Below, piece after piece: positions 1 to 7,120 of a stretch of DNA of 23,843 bases. The position numbers and the translations under genes were made by a program. The DNA lies in NCBI GenBank assembly GCA_036269915.1, contig DATBDM010000308.1, forward strand, positions 1 to 23,843, in the 5' to 3' direction. Positions within the stretch are counted from its first letter, which is position 1. Each line of letters starts with the position of its first letter. The notes under the pieces were generated by a model. The model ran no database searches. It was not told the DNA's origin and saw only the letters and a program-made list of their open reading frames with translations. The stretch comes from DATBDM01 sp036269915. Lineage in GTDB: Bacteria > Actinomycetota > Thermoleophilia > Solirubrobacterales > Solirubrobacteraceae.

Positions 1-14
1 GCTCGGGAGCTGAG

Positions 15-626
15 GTGGACGAGCCGGAGGTCCTCGACGGCTGGGTCGACGCCGGGTTGGCGGCGGAGTTCCCCGGGCTGCGCGTCGCCTACTGCCTCGT
101 GCCCGCCGCCGGCGGGCCGTCGCCGCCGGCGCTGCGCGAGCGCCTCCGCGTGCTCTCCGACCGCCTGCGCGGCGCCGAGGCCATCGCGCTGCGCGGGCGC
201 GACGTGCCCCAGGCCTACCGCGTGTTCTTCCGCCACGTCGGGCTCGAGCCGGACGAGACGCGCATCCCGGTCGAGGCGCTCGTGGTCGAGCGGCTGACCC
301 GCGGCGGCTTCCCGTCGCGCGGGCGGCTGCCGGACGCGCTGGCGATCGCCTGCGTCGAGACCGGCGTCCCCGTGTGGGCGCTCGACGCCGAGCGCCTCGA
401 CGGGCCGCCGGGCATCCGCCCCGCGACCGCCGCCGACGCGCCGGCGCCGGAGGGGCGGCTCGTGCTCGCCGACGCCTCCCGCTCGCTCGCGGTGCTCTTC
501 GAGGCCCCGGAGCAGCCGACGCGCGACGCCCGCCGGCTGGCGCTGATCACGGTGGTCGTCCCGCACGTTCCGGCGCTCTTCGCCGAGGAGGCGCTCTGGA
601 TCGCGGCCGAGGCACTGGAAGCCTGA
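15..626 (+). CDS. B3/4 domain protein (PheRS beta-like)
   Basis: A 203-residue soluble protein. The region around residues 65-150 (FRHVGLEPDETRIPVEAL, then a GGFPSRGRLPDAL stretch and IACVETGVPVWALD) has the look of the B3/B4 fold found in the beta chain of phenylalanyl-tRNA synthetase. Stand-alone relatives are often thought to edit or bind charged tRNA or a small ligand; the substrate here is not known. The GTG start is chosen because a GGGAG Shine-Dalgarno sits at positions 5-9. The stop is 26 bases before the start of the copper protein, which has its own likely promoter, so the two need not form an operon. Confidence 0.7.
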   Translation: MDEPEVLDGWVDAGLAAEFPGLRVAYCLVPAAGGPSPPALRERLRVLSDRLRGAEAIALRGRDVPQAYRVFFRHVGLEPDETRIPVEALVVERLTRGGFPSRGRLPDALAIACVETGVPVWALDAERLDGPPGIRPATAADAPAPEGRLVLADASRSLAVLFEAPEQPTRDARRLALITVVVPHVPALFAEEALWIAAEALEA

Positions 627-638
627 CCCCCCGCACCA

Positions 639-652
639 TAGGATCGCCGCTC
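639..652 (+). promoter_or_regulatory. Leaderless -10 box for the copper protein
   Basis: TAGGAT at 639-644 fits the actinobacterial -10 pattern TANNNT and ends 8 bases before the ATG at 653. Transcription would begin at or next to the start codon. No Shine-Dalgarno is seen and no convincing -35 box was found. Predicted from pattern only. Confidence 0.4.
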
Positions 653-2125
653 ATGCGCCGCGCCCTCGCCCTGCTGATCGGCCTCGCGGCGCTGCTCACG
701 ACGCCCGCCGCCGCGCACGCGGCCAGGGCGCACATGACCGTGCTGCCGTCGCCGGTCCCCGGCGCCCAGCGCCTGCACTTCGAGTACGGGCCGGTCCACG
801 TCAGTTCGGGCCAGAACGACATCCGCATCGGGGGCAACGACCTGACGCCGCCGGAGGAGGGCTACATCGTCGCCTTCCGGCCGAACCTGACGCTGACCGA
901 CCGCAAGCGCACGATCCCGCGCGTCGACCAGATCCACCTGCATCACGCGGTCTGGCTCGACAGCAACCTGCAGCCGCTGTGGGCGGCGGGCGAGGAGAAG
1001 ACCAGCGTCACGGCGCCGCCCGGCTACGGCTGGCACTACCGGCCGACGGACCGCTGGTACCTCAACCACATGATCCACAACCTGACGCCGTCGCCCGCGG
1101 ACGTCTACATCACCTACGACATCGACTTCATCCCGATGACGTCGCCGGTCGCCCAGGGGATGCACGACGTCCAGACGCTGTGGGTCGACGTCATGGGCTT
1201 CAAGGCCTATCCGGTGTTCAACGCCCTGATGGGCCGCCACGGCGGCGACCGCCGCTACACCTACCCGGACGAGTCGGGCAAGAAGGGCTACACGCTCAAC
1301 CAGCGGGTGGTCCCGGCCGACGGCGTGCTCGTCGCGACCGCCGGGCATCTGCACCCCGGGGGCCTCTACACGGATCTCGACCTCACCCGCAACGGGCGCA
1401 CGGTGCGTCTGTTCCGTTCCACGGCGCACTACTGGGAGCCGGCCGGCGCGGTCTCCTGGGACGTCGCGATGACCGCGACGCCGTCGGGCTGGCGGGTCGG
1501 CGTCAAGCAGGGCGACGTGCTCTCGGTGCACGCGACCTATGACACGTCGCGCGCCTCCTGGTATGAGTCGATGGGGATCATGCCCGTCGCCTTCAGCCCG
1601 GGCGGCAGCGGCCCCGACCCGTTCACGACGAACGTCGACGTGCCCGGCGCGCTCACGCACGGGCCGCTGGCCGAGAACCGCAACCACGGCGGCCAGTTCA
1701 CCGGGCTGCCGGACGCACGCACGCTGCTCGCGGCCACCCTGCCCGGCAGCGGCGTCGCCGTCTCGGGCTTCACCTACCGCCGGGGCGATCTCGGGCTGCA
1801 GGGCCGCCGCGGCCGCCCGCCGGTGATCCGGGCCGGCCAGCAACTGCGCTTCGTCAACCGCGACGCGTCGATCGGCATCGAGCACTCGATCACGAGCTGC
1901 AAGTCGCCCTGCAACCGCGCGACGGGCATCGCCTACCCGCTCGCCAACGGCCGCGCGCGCTTCGACTCGGGCACGCTCGGCTACGGGCCGGTCAACTTCA
2001 CGGCCGCCGCCAACCGCATCGTCTGGCGCACGCCGAAGCGGCTCAAGGCGGGGACGTACACCTACTTCTGCCGCATCCACCCGTTCATGCGCGGCGCCTT
2101 CCGGGTCAAGCCCGCGAAGGGCTGA
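653..2125 (+). CDS. Secreted copper protein: PHM-like domain plus C-terminal cupredoxin
   Basis: 490 residues with a Sec signal peptide (basic start, hydrophobic 4-19, AHA-A cleavage near 22-24). Residues about 40-330 carry candidate copper ligands in the order seen in peptidylglycine alpha-hydroxylating monooxygenase: His97-His98 (HLHHAVW), His142 (HMIHNL), His232/His234 (GHLHPGG) and Met307 or Met310 (YESMGIM). The HxH-to-Met distance, 73 residues, is close to that of the animal enzyme. Residues about 360-490 form a cupredoxin with type 1 copper ligands His411 (EHSIT) and Cys473-x2-His476-x2-Met479 (YFCRIHPFM). A copper-dependent oxidation outside the membrane is inferred; the substrate is unknown. 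The ATG is chosen because it starts the signal peptide; the frame is open further upstream, but that part overlaps the previous gene. Confidence 0.7.
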   Translation: MRRALALLIGLAALLTTPAAAHAARAHMTVLPSPVPGAQRLHFEYGPVHVSSGQNDIRIGGNDLTPPEEGYIVAFRPNLTLTDRKRTIPRVDQIHLHHAVWLDSNLQPLWAAGEEKTSVTAPPGYGWHYRPTDRWYLNHMIHNLTPSPADVYITYDIDFIPMTSPVAQGMHDVQTLWVDVMGFKAYPVFNALMGRHGGDRRYTYPDESGKKGYTLNQRVVPADGVLVATAGHLHPGGLYTDLDLTRNGRTVRLFRSTAHYWEPAGAVSWDVAMTATPSGWRVGVKQGDVLSVHATYDTSRASWYESMGIMPVAFSPGGSGPDPFTTNVDVPGALTHGPLAENRNHGGQFTGLPDARTLLAATLPGSGVAVSGFTYRRGDLGLQGRRGRPPVIRAGQQLRFVNRDASIGIEHSITSCKSPCNRATGIAYPLANGRARFDSGTLGYGPVNFTAAANRIVWRTPKRLKAGTYTYFCRIHPFMRGAFRVKPAKG

Positions 2126-2140
2126 GCCGCGAGCATCGCG

Positions 2141-2164
2141 CGAACGTCAACCCCCGCTGGGTGG
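2141..2164. repeat. 24-bp interspersed intergenic repeat, copy 1
   Basis: CGAACGTCAACCCC-N-GCTGGGTGG begins 15 bases after the copper protein stop. The same unit, with only the N base changed (23 of 24 identical), lies at 20359-20382, also just after a gene end and between convergent genes. The rest of the 2126-2243 gap holds a CAAAC/GTTTG inverted repeat (about 2199-2222) that could help end transcription, and nothing else recognised. Confidence 0.7.
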
Positions 2165-2243
2165 GGGAGCGCCGGGTCGGGCGGGACGACCTCGGATGGG
2201 GACAAACGTCGAGGCGGGTTTGGGATCACCGCGGCGCGGCGCG

Positions 2244-3335
2244 TCAGTCGAGCTCGCGCAGCGCCGCGGCGAGTCGCTCGGTCGCGGCGGCGTCGCGCAG
2301 CGCGATCCGGATGCGCGCGTCGTCGCCCCACGCGGCGCCCGGCATCACGGCGATCCGCCGCGCGGCGAGGTGGCCGGCGAGCGTGCGGCCGTCGTGGCGC
2401 TCCGACCCGAGCCAGACGAGGTGGCCGTGGCCGGCCGGGAAGGACAGCGGGGTGTCCTCGAGCTCGCGCGCCAGCCGCTCGCGCTCGGCGTTCGCGTGGG
2501 CGCGGCGGCGCTCCACGGCCGCGTCGCCGGCGGAGGCCGCCCAGGCGAGCGCGGCCAGCGCGGGGGAGGCGAGACCCTCGACGGGCGCGATGCGCTCGAT
2601 CAGGCTCCCGGCCGGGCCGAGCGCGTAGCCGGCGCGCAGGCCGGCGAGGGCGTGCGCCTTGGACGCCGAGTGCACGACGAGCACGCGCTGACGCGCCTCG
2701 ACCAATGTGGAGGGGTCGTCGGGCGCGAACGGAGCCAGCGCGGCATCGACGATCAGCCAGACCGGCTCGGGCAGCTCGGCGGCGAGCCGCGCCAGCGCGG
2801 TGGGGTCGGTGGCGGCGCCGGTCGGGTCGTTCGGGGTGCAGAGCACGACCGCGCGGGTGACGGGCGTCGCGGCGGCGAGCAGCGCGGCGGCGTCCGGGGC
2901 GCCGTCGGCGCCCAGCGGCACGGGGACCGGCGTCCCGCCCGCCTCGTGGACGAGCCGCGGGATCGGGCCCCAGGCGGGCCAGGCGACCGCGACCTCGCCG
3001 CCGGGCGCGACGGCCGCGAGCGCGGCGCGCAGCAGGTCGCCCGCGCCGTGGCCGGTGGCGACGCGGTCGGCGTCGACGCCGTGGCGCTGCGCGATCGCGG
3101 CGACCGCGCGGGACGGGTCGGGGTAGGCGTTGAGCGCGCGGCGCAGCGCGAAGGTGGCGGCGTTGACCGCCTCGGCGTGCGGCGGCCCGGGCCAGGCGCC
3201 CGAGGCGAGGTCCAGCGATGGGACCTCCTCGAGCTGCCTGGCGCGCTCCTCGTCGCGCCGGGCGCGCAGGTCCGCGCTGATCTCCTCCGGCGTCATCTCG
3301 TCGAACTGCCGGTAGTAGTCGATGAAGCGGCGCAA
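2244..3335 (-). CDS. Class I/II PLP-dependent aminotransferase (HisC-like)
   Basis: About 363 residues, fold type I. The PLP lysine is Lys226 in SASKAHALAGLRAGY. TPNDPTG (167-173) contains the cofactor-contacting Asn169, Asp197 lies in LIVDAAL, and a C-terminal Arg lies in RIRIALRD. The family covers histidinol-phosphate aminotransferases and threonine-phosphate decarboxylases; with no his or cob neighbours the substrate cannot be named. The usual DEAY motif reads DAAL, so the Tyr that normally contacts PLP is Leu200. The start is uncertain: TTG 3335 gives the N-terminus RRFIDYYRQFDE, CTG 3341 overlaps the upstream stop, and an ATG (MTPEEIS) lies 13 codons inside. It follows the membrane-protein gene directly and is probably cotranscribed with it. 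Confidence 0.85.
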   Translation of the reverse strand: MRRFIDYYRQFDEMTPEEISADLRARRDEERARQLEEVPSLDLASGAWPGPPHAEAVNAATFALRRALNAYPDPSRAVAAIAQRHGVDADRVATGHGAGDLLRAALAAVAPGGEVAVAWPAWGPIPRLVHEAGGTPVPVPLGADGAPDAAALLAAATPVTRAVVLCTPNDPTGAATDPTALARLAAELPEPVWLIVDAALAPFAPDDPSTLVEARQRVLVVHSASKAHALAGLRAGYALGPAGSLIERIAPVEGLASPALAALAWAASAGDAAVERRRAHANAERERLARELEDTPLSFPAGHGHLVWLGSERHDGRTLAGHLAARRIAVMPGAAWGDDARIRIALRDAAATERLAAALRELD

Positions 3336-3337
3336 GC

Positions 3338-3814
3338 TCAGTGGGTCGAGCTGAACGTCGGCCCGGGACCCTGGATGATCACGAACCAGAACAGGAAGAT
3401 GCCGCCGGCGACGACCGCCGTGACCGCGAAGATGCGGCCGAGCATCCCCTCGCGCTGGTCGTGGCCGGCCGCGCGGCGCAGCAGCCGCCAGAGGCGGTCC
3501 AGCCGCGAGGCGATCGCCAGCGTGAACATCAGCGTGCCGATCATCCCGGCGAAGGCGACCGCGATGCCCGCCGTCACCGACTTCGTCCAGTAGTCGACCT
3601 GGGAGCCGATCCACAGCCAGCCGGCCGGCTGCGGGCCCCACAGCGACAGGCACAGCACGGTCTCGGCGGCCAGCACGAGCGCCGCGAGCGTGGCGTCGGC
3701 GCGCCGCCGGCCCTCGCCGCCGGTCTCCGGCGCGGCGCGGTAGTGCAGCGGCGCGGTGCCAGGCCTGCGGCCGATGAACAGCCCGCCGGTGTCGGTTGGG
3801 TCGTTGCGCGGCAT
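3338..3814 (-). CDS. Three-helix membrane protein, unknown
   Basis: 158 residues with a polar N-terminal 40 residues and three predicted membrane helices at about 42-62, 80-105 and 126-148. A basic loop (RLDRLWRLLRRAAGHDQREG) lies between helices 2 and 3. No catalytic motif was recognised. It lies immediately upstream of the aminotransferase, only two bases separate its stop from the TTG start, and the two genes are probably one transcript. A TATCCT box (minus strand, 3833-3828) lies 13 bases before the ATG and may be the -10 element of this pair. Confidence 0.75.
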   Translation of the reverse strand: MPRNDPTDTGGLFIGRRPGTAPLHYRAAPETGGEGRRRADATLAALVLAAETVLCLSLWGPQPAGWLWIGSQVDYWTKSVTAGIAVAFAGMIGTLMFTLAIASRLDRLWRLLRRAAGHDQREGMLGRIFAVTAVVAGGIFLFWFVIIQGPGPTFSSTH

Positions 3815-3854
3815 AAGCCTGACCTGAGGATACGGCTCCGGGCCGGGTCGGTGG

Positions 3855-3883
3855 TACGCTCGGCGCCCGTGAGGGTCCCGTGA
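3855..3883 (+). promoter_or_regulatory. -10 box and leaderless 4-codon mini-ORF before the 3883 gene
   Basis: TACGCT (3855-3860) is followed after 8 bases by GTG (3869), which opens GTG-AGG-GTC-CCG-TGA. Its stop overlaps the downstream ATG as TGATG. This would let a leaderless ribosome terminate and restart on the real gene. GAGG within the same stretch (3871-3874) could instead serve as a normal Shine-Dalgarno for ATG 3883. Confidence 0.35.
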
Positions 3884-4365
3884 TGAGCGCCATCGAGCAC
3901 ATCGCCCACGAGCTCCGCCCGCCGCAGCCGGCCGTCGCGCCCGAGCGCGCCGCCCGTAACGACCTACGGGCGCAGATCGCCCGGATCGAGCGCGAGCTCG
4001 CCCACCTGGCGGCCGCGACCTACCCGCGCCTGTCGCAGCTCGCCCCGCCGAGCGTCTGCCGCGGCCCGCGCGTCCTCGGGCTCGGCGAGCTCGAGCGCGT
4101 CCGCGACGGCCTCGCGGAGCGCCTGACGATCCAGCGCGCCGCGGCGGCCGAGCAGGCGGCGCGCCAGGCCGACGCCCGCGCGCTGCTCGAGCGGATGTAC
4201 CTCGACCCGCCCGCCCATCGCCGGGTGCGGCTCGTCAACGCCGACCTCGGGCTGCCGGGGTGCACCGCCTACGAGGTCGTCCCCCGCGCCGGCGTGGTCG
4301 GGATGCTCGCCGGCTGGTGGCAGGTCAAGGTCTCGTCCGGCTGTCCCTTAGCCTGGGGGCCGTGA
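3883..4365 (+). CDS. Conserved unknown protein with a WWQVKVSSGCPL tail
   Basis: 160 residues. The N-terminal two thirds is Ala/Arg/Glu-rich and probably helical or coiled (about 24-45 and 65-105). The C-terminal about 45 residues look like the conserved part: VRLVNADLGLPGCTAYEV, then VPRAGVVGMLAGWW and QVKVSSGCPL, with two cysteines. I do not recognise a named domain; similar tails seem familiar from unannotated Solirubrobacterales proteins. GTG 3880 is an in-frame alternative start. The gene is divergent from the membrane protein/aminotransferase pair. Confidence 0.7.
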   Translation: MSAIEHIAHELRPPQPAVAPERAARNDLRAQIARIERELAHLAAATYPRLSQLAPPSVCRGPRVLGLGELERVRDGLAERLTIQRAAAAEQAARQADARALLERMYLDPPAHRRVRLVNADLGLPGCTAYEVVPRAGVVGMLAGWWQVKVSSGCPLAWGP

Positions 4366-4403
4366 CCACCGTCACGGCCCCGGATCGACCCACTCGAGGA
4401 TGA
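4349..4403 (+). promoter_or_regulatory. -10 box and leaderless 13-codon mini-ORF before the 4400 gene
   Basis: TAGCCT (4349-4354) is followed after 7 bases by GTG (4362), opening a 13-codon frame (MTTVTAPDRPTRG) whose TGA overlaps the next start as ATGA (4400-4403). The arrangement is the same as that at 3855-3883. Only a GAGG run abutting the ATG could act as a Shine-Dalgarno, and its spacing is poor. Confidence 0.35.
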
Positions 4404-4891
4404 GCCGCCACGCCAAGCGCGGCAAGCGCCGTGCCACGCCGCCTGCGCGGCCGGTCCCGCGACCGCCGGCGCGCCCCGCGCCCGCGGCGCGCGACACCGG
4501 CTTCGCCGCCCGCACCGCGCGCGGCAAGCCGGCCGAGGATCGCCCGAAGGCGCCCTGGCACCCCGTACCGCTCGCCGAGCTGTGCGTGCTCGTGGGGATC
4601 ATCCTGATCGTCGCGGGCCTGATCGCCGGGGTCAGTGGCGAACGCGGCCGCCTGCTGCTCGTCACGGGGCTCGCGCTCGGGTCGCTGGGCGGGCTCGACA
4701 CCGCGGCGCGCGAGCACTTCTCCGGCTGGGCGTCGCACACGGCGGTGCTCGCGGGCGTGCCCGCGGTGTCGGTCGGCGCGGTGCTGTTCTTCGCCAAGGC
4801 GCCGTGGATCGCGGTCGTGGTCGCCATGGTCGTCGTGTTCGCCGCGGCCGGCGTCACCCTCGACCGCGCGTGGCGTCGCCGCGTCACCTAA
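4400..4891 (+). CDS. Membrane protein with basic Pro/Ala/Arg-rich N-terminus
   Basis: 163 residues. Residues 1-55 are basic and rich in Pro, Ala and Arg, probably a disordered cytoplasmic tail. They are followed by about four hydrophobic segments (near 58-80, 84-100, 113-133 and 135-155) and a short basic C-terminus. No domain was recognised. It is sandwiched between the unknown protein and the VOC gene, all on the same strand with gaps of 12-34 bases. Confidence 0.7.
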   Translation: MSRHAKRGKRRATPPARPVPRPPARPAPAARDTGFAARTARGKPAEDRPKAPWHPVPLAELCVLVGIILIVAGLIAGVSGERGRLLLVTGLALGSLGGLDTAAREHFSGWASHTAVLAGVPAVSVGAVLFFAKAPWIAVVVAMVVVFAAAGVTLDRAWRRRVT

Positions 4892-4903
4892 TAGGGTCCC
4901 GCC
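4892..4903 (+). promoter_or_regulatory. Leaderless -10 box for the VOC gene
   Basis: TAGGGT (4892-4897) ends 6 bases before the GTG at 4904, which would place the transcript start on or next to that codon. This favours GTG 4904 as one start, although ATG 4922 has its own GAGG eight bases upstream. Confidence 0.4.
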
Positions 4904-5335
4904 GTGGCCGAGGCACAGCGCATGCAGCTCCGCGGGCTGCACCACATAACCGTCATCGCCTCCGACCTGGAGCGGACGATCGCGTTCTACCGCGACCTGC
5001 TCGGGCTCGCGATCGTCCACGACGGACCGTCCGACGACGATCCGCAGGCGCGCCACGTGTGGTTCGGCGCGCTCGAGGGCGGGGCCGGCCAGCTGCTGAG
5101 CTTCATGCAATACCCCGAGCTGGGGCAGGGAACCGTCGGCGTCGGCTCCACCCACCACTTCGCCCTGGCCGTCGAGACGGCCGAGGAGCAGGAGGCCTGG
5201 CGCGACTACCTGCGCGACCACGGCGTCGAGTGCTCGGAGGTGCTCGACCGCGGCTCCTTCAAGTCGATCTACGTGCGCGATCCCGACGGGCACATCGTCG
5301 AGATCGCCACGCGCGGTCCCGGCTTCACCCCCTGA
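4904..5335 (+). CDS. VOC superfamily protein (glyoxalase/dioxygenase-like)
   Basis: 143 residues, one pair of beta-alpha-beta-beta-beta modules. The N-terminal GLHHITVIASDLERTIAFYRD and the C-terminal YVRDPDGHIVEIA are hallmarks of the vicinal oxygen chelate fold. Candidate metal ligands are His14, His85 (THHFALAV) and Glu133. Members include glyoxalases, extradiol dioxygenases and antibiotic-binding proteins; the reaction here cannot be set. Two starts are plausible: GTG 4904 (TAGGGT box six bases upstream, leaderless) and ATG 4922 (GAGG eight bases upstream, giving MQLRGLHH). The M20 peptidase starts five bases after the stop. Confidence 0.85.
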   Translation: MAEAQRMQLRGLHHITVIASDLERTIAFYRDLLGLAIVHDGPSDDDPQARHVWFGALEGGAGQLLSFMQYPELGQGTVGVGSTHHFALAVETAEEQEAWRDYLRDHGVECSEVLDRGSFKSIYVRDPDGHIVEIATRGPGFTP

Positions 5336-5340
5336 GCGCC

Positions 5341-6414
5341 GTGCTCGGCGGGCCGGCCACCCCTGCGGAGGTCGCGCGTTGCGTCGAGGACGCGATCGCG
5401 ATCTGCGAGATCCCGGCCCCGACCGGCGAGGAGGGTGAGCGCGCGGCCTGGGTCGCCGCACGGATGCGCGAGGCGGGGCTGGAGGCGGAGCTGGACGCGA
5501 ACGGCAGCGTGCTCGCGCGGCGCCCCCGCTCGTCCGGGGAGGACGCGATCGTCGTCGCCGCCCATCTCGACACCGTGTTCGCGGACGTGCGCGAGATCCG
5601 CGTGCACCGGGATGGAGACGTGCTGCGGGCGCCCGGGATCGGCGACAACTCGCTGGGCGTGGCGGGGCTCTTGTTCCTCGCGCGACGGCTCGGCGACGGC
5701 GGGCGCCCGGTGGTGCTCGCCGCGACCGTCGCCGAGGAGGGGCTCGGCAACCTGCGCGGGGCGCGCGGCGTGGTGGACGCGCTCGACCCGAGCGAGTTCA
5801 TCGCGCTCGAGGGCGGCGGCGCGCGCCAGCTGGTCACCCGAGGCGTCGGCTCGGCGCGCCTGCGGCTGACCGCGACGACGGCGGGCGGGCACTCATGGCA
5901 GGACCGCGGCCGCCCGAGCGCGCTGCACCAGCTGATCGGGCTGCTCGCGCCGCTCACCGCCCGGCCGGGCACCGCGTCCTTCAACGTCGGCGAGCTGCAC
6001 GGCGGCGCCGGGATCAACGTGCTCGCGCCCGAGGCGCACGCCACGGCCGAGTTCCGCGACACGGACACCGAGCGCCTCGACGCCGCGGTCGCGCGCCTCG
6101 AGGCGGCGGCCGCGACGGCCCATGTGGCGGTCGAGACGCTCGGCCGGCGGCCGGGCGGCACGGTGGCGGGCGACCACCCGCTCGTGCGCGACGCGCTCGG
6201 CGCCTTCGAGGAGGCCGGTGCGGCGCGGCCGGCGCTCGCCGCCTCCTCGACCGACGCCAACGCGGCGCTCGGGGCCGGCATCCCGGCCGTCACGGTGGGG
6301 CTTGCGGAGAGCTCCGAGGTCCATGCCCTGGACGAGCGCGTCGACGTCTCGGGGCTCCCCGCGAGCCTCTCCGCGCTGGCCGATCTCCTCACCCGGCGCG
6401 CGGAGGGCTCGTAG
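5341..6414 (+). CDS. M20 family metallopeptidase
   Basis: 357 residues with the M20 di-zinc set: His75 and Asp77 in AAHLDTV, bridging Asp102 in GDNSLGV, Glu132-Glu133 in AEEGLGN (general base plus ligand), Glu157 at the Asp/Glu ligand position (IALEGGG) and a C-terminal His in SSEVHALDERV. A central dimerisation lid lies around 175-290 (GGHSWQDRGRPSALH). The family cleaves dipeptides, aminoacyl groups or amides; the exact substrate is unknown. No signal peptide, so cytoplasmic. GTG 5341 lies five bases after the VOC stop and the protein aligns from there (IPAPTGEEGERA), so translational coupling is likely. It ends ten bases from a convergent gene. Confidence 0.87.
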   Translation: MLGGPATPAEVARCVEDAIAICEIPAPTGEEGERAAWVAARMREAGLEAELDANGSVLARRPRSSGEDAIVVAAHLDTVFADVREIRVHRDGDVLRAPGIGDNSLGVAGLLFLARRLGDGGRPVVLAATVAEEGLGNLRGARGVVDALDPSEFIALEGGGARQLVTRGVGSARLRLTATTAGGHSWQDRGRPSALHQLIGLLAPLTARPGTASFNVGELHGGAGINVLAPEAHATAEFRDTDTERLDAAVARLEAAAATAHVAVETLGRRPGGTVAGDHPLVRDALGAFEEAGAARPALAASSTDANAALGAGIPAVTVGLAESSEVHALDERVDVSGLPASLSALADLLTRRAEGS

Positions 6415-6424
6415 GGGATGCGGC

Positions 6425-6772
6425 TCAACGCAGGCTGAGCTCCGCGGTGGCGGGGTCGCCGCCGAGCATCGCGGCGAGCGCTCGCCGCTGGCGATCGGTC
6501 ATGGAGCCGATCGTCTTCGTCTCGGTCATCGGCAGCGCCGCCAGGAAGCGACGGCAGCGAGTACGGCCCCAGCGGTGCTGACTCATCAGCAGGTCGGCGA
6601 TGGCCATGCTCTCCGCCTCCCACGGGCACGACAGCACGACATCGGCGACGCTGATCTCGTCCTCGGCGACCTGGCGCTTGAGCTCGGCACGTGCCAGGCG
6701 GACGCGATTCGCCTGGGCGAGAGCCCTCAGGTGCTGCGGCGCAGGGGCAGTCGCAGTTGCGCTCAAAGTCAT
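6425..6772 (-). CDS. Actinobacterial-type integration host factor-like protein (mIHF family)
   Basis: 115 residues. The core LRALAQANRVRLARAELKR..ISVADVVL..ADLLMSQHRWGRTRCRRFLAALP...TDRQRRALAAML follows mycobacterial mIHF: a long helix, a short hinge and a helix-two-turn-helix DNA-binding part, with the basic WGRTRCRRF segment replacing the usual GVGKVRA loop. The family bends DNA non-specifically and shapes the nucleoid. The CPWEAESM insertion and divergent loop suggest a paralogue rather than the housekeeping copy. The start is fixed by GGGGAGG just upstream of ATG 6772. It has its own promoter and a leader of roughly 260 bases. A small GCTCA/TGAGC hairpin (6423-6440) spans its stop. Confidence 0.75.
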   Translation of the reverse strand: MTLSATATAPAPQHLRALAQANRVRLARAELKRQVAEDEISVADVVLSCPWEAESMAIADLLMSQHRWGRTRCRRFLAALPMTETKTIGSMTDRQRRALAAMLGGDPATAELSLR

Positions 6773-6791
6773 GAACCTCCCCGGTCCCGGA

Positions 6792-6806
6792 CCACCATCG
6801 TGGTGG
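6792..6806 (-). promoter_or_regulatory. Hairpin just upstream of the mIHF-like start
   Basis: CCACCA-TCG-TGGTGG is a perfect six-base-pair stem with a three-base loop, ending about ten bases before the GGGGAGG Shine-Dalgarno (plus positions 6776-6782). It could influence ribosome access or bind a dimer. No function is shown. Confidence 0.4.
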
Positions 6807-6979
6807 CCGATCTCCTCGTTGTGTAGTGGCTCCGGCCGGGCGTGGGCGCACGACGACAGTGGACCGCAGGCTGGGGCTTGGCGGTCGGCCCTCTCCGGCC
6901 GCCCCTACGGGCCCATCTACAGCATCGCTCCTCGTCTCCCGTCGTGCGACAAGCGCTCGACCGAGGACGCAGGCTAGCC

Positions 6980-7016
6980 ACGCTCCACCCTCCTCATCAA
7001 CGCTCAACCACCCTCC
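6980..7016. repeat. Tandem direct repeat in the mIHF-like leader
   Basis: ACGCTC-CACCCTCC (6980-6993) and ACGCTC-AAC-CACCCTCC (7000-7016) are two copies differing by a three-base insertion, 20 bases apart start to start. They lie just downstream of the predicted transcript start of the mIHF-like gene and could be regulator binding sites. Confidence 0.45.
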
Positions 7017-7037
7017 GCACTCGCAAAAAGCGGGTGA

Positions 7038-7066
7038 TTTATCGACGCGCCCTGGAGGCCTGTCCA
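7038..7066 (-). promoter_or_regulatory. Sigma70-type promoter of the mIHF-like gene
   Basis: On the minus strand TGGACA (7066-7061), a 17-base spacer and GATAAA (7043-7038) match -35 TTGACA at 5 of 6 and -10 TATAAT at 4 of 6. Transcription would start near 7031, leaving a leader of about 260 bases. The surrounding bases (CAAAAAGC, TGATTTA) are among the most AT-rich of the window. Confidence 0.55.
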
Positions 7067-7120
7067 GAGCCAAAAGCTGCGAGGCCCGATCGCTCGACGG
7101 ATGTCCGACGGAGATTGCTT

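Noticed and set aside
215..2080. A 621-codon open frame on the minus strand opposite the first two genes
   Set aside because: It is Arg/Ala/Val-rich and shows no domain; long antisense frames are expected at this GC content, and the plus-strand frames carry clear motifs.
2195..2225. Strong intrinsic terminator after the copper protein
   Set aside because: The CAAAC/GTTTG dyad has only five pairs and no T-run; mentioned within the repeat entry but not called as a terminator.
3869..3883. Treating the 4-codon and 13-codon mini-ORFs as full genes
   Set aside because: They are too short to support as coding sequences; they are listed as regulatory candidates only.
6769..6981. A 70-codon minus-strand frame in the mIHF-like leader ending as ATGA on its start
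   Set aside because: Composition is that of non-coding GC-rich DNA, with no motif and no good ribosome site; a leader peptide cannot be excluded but is not supported.
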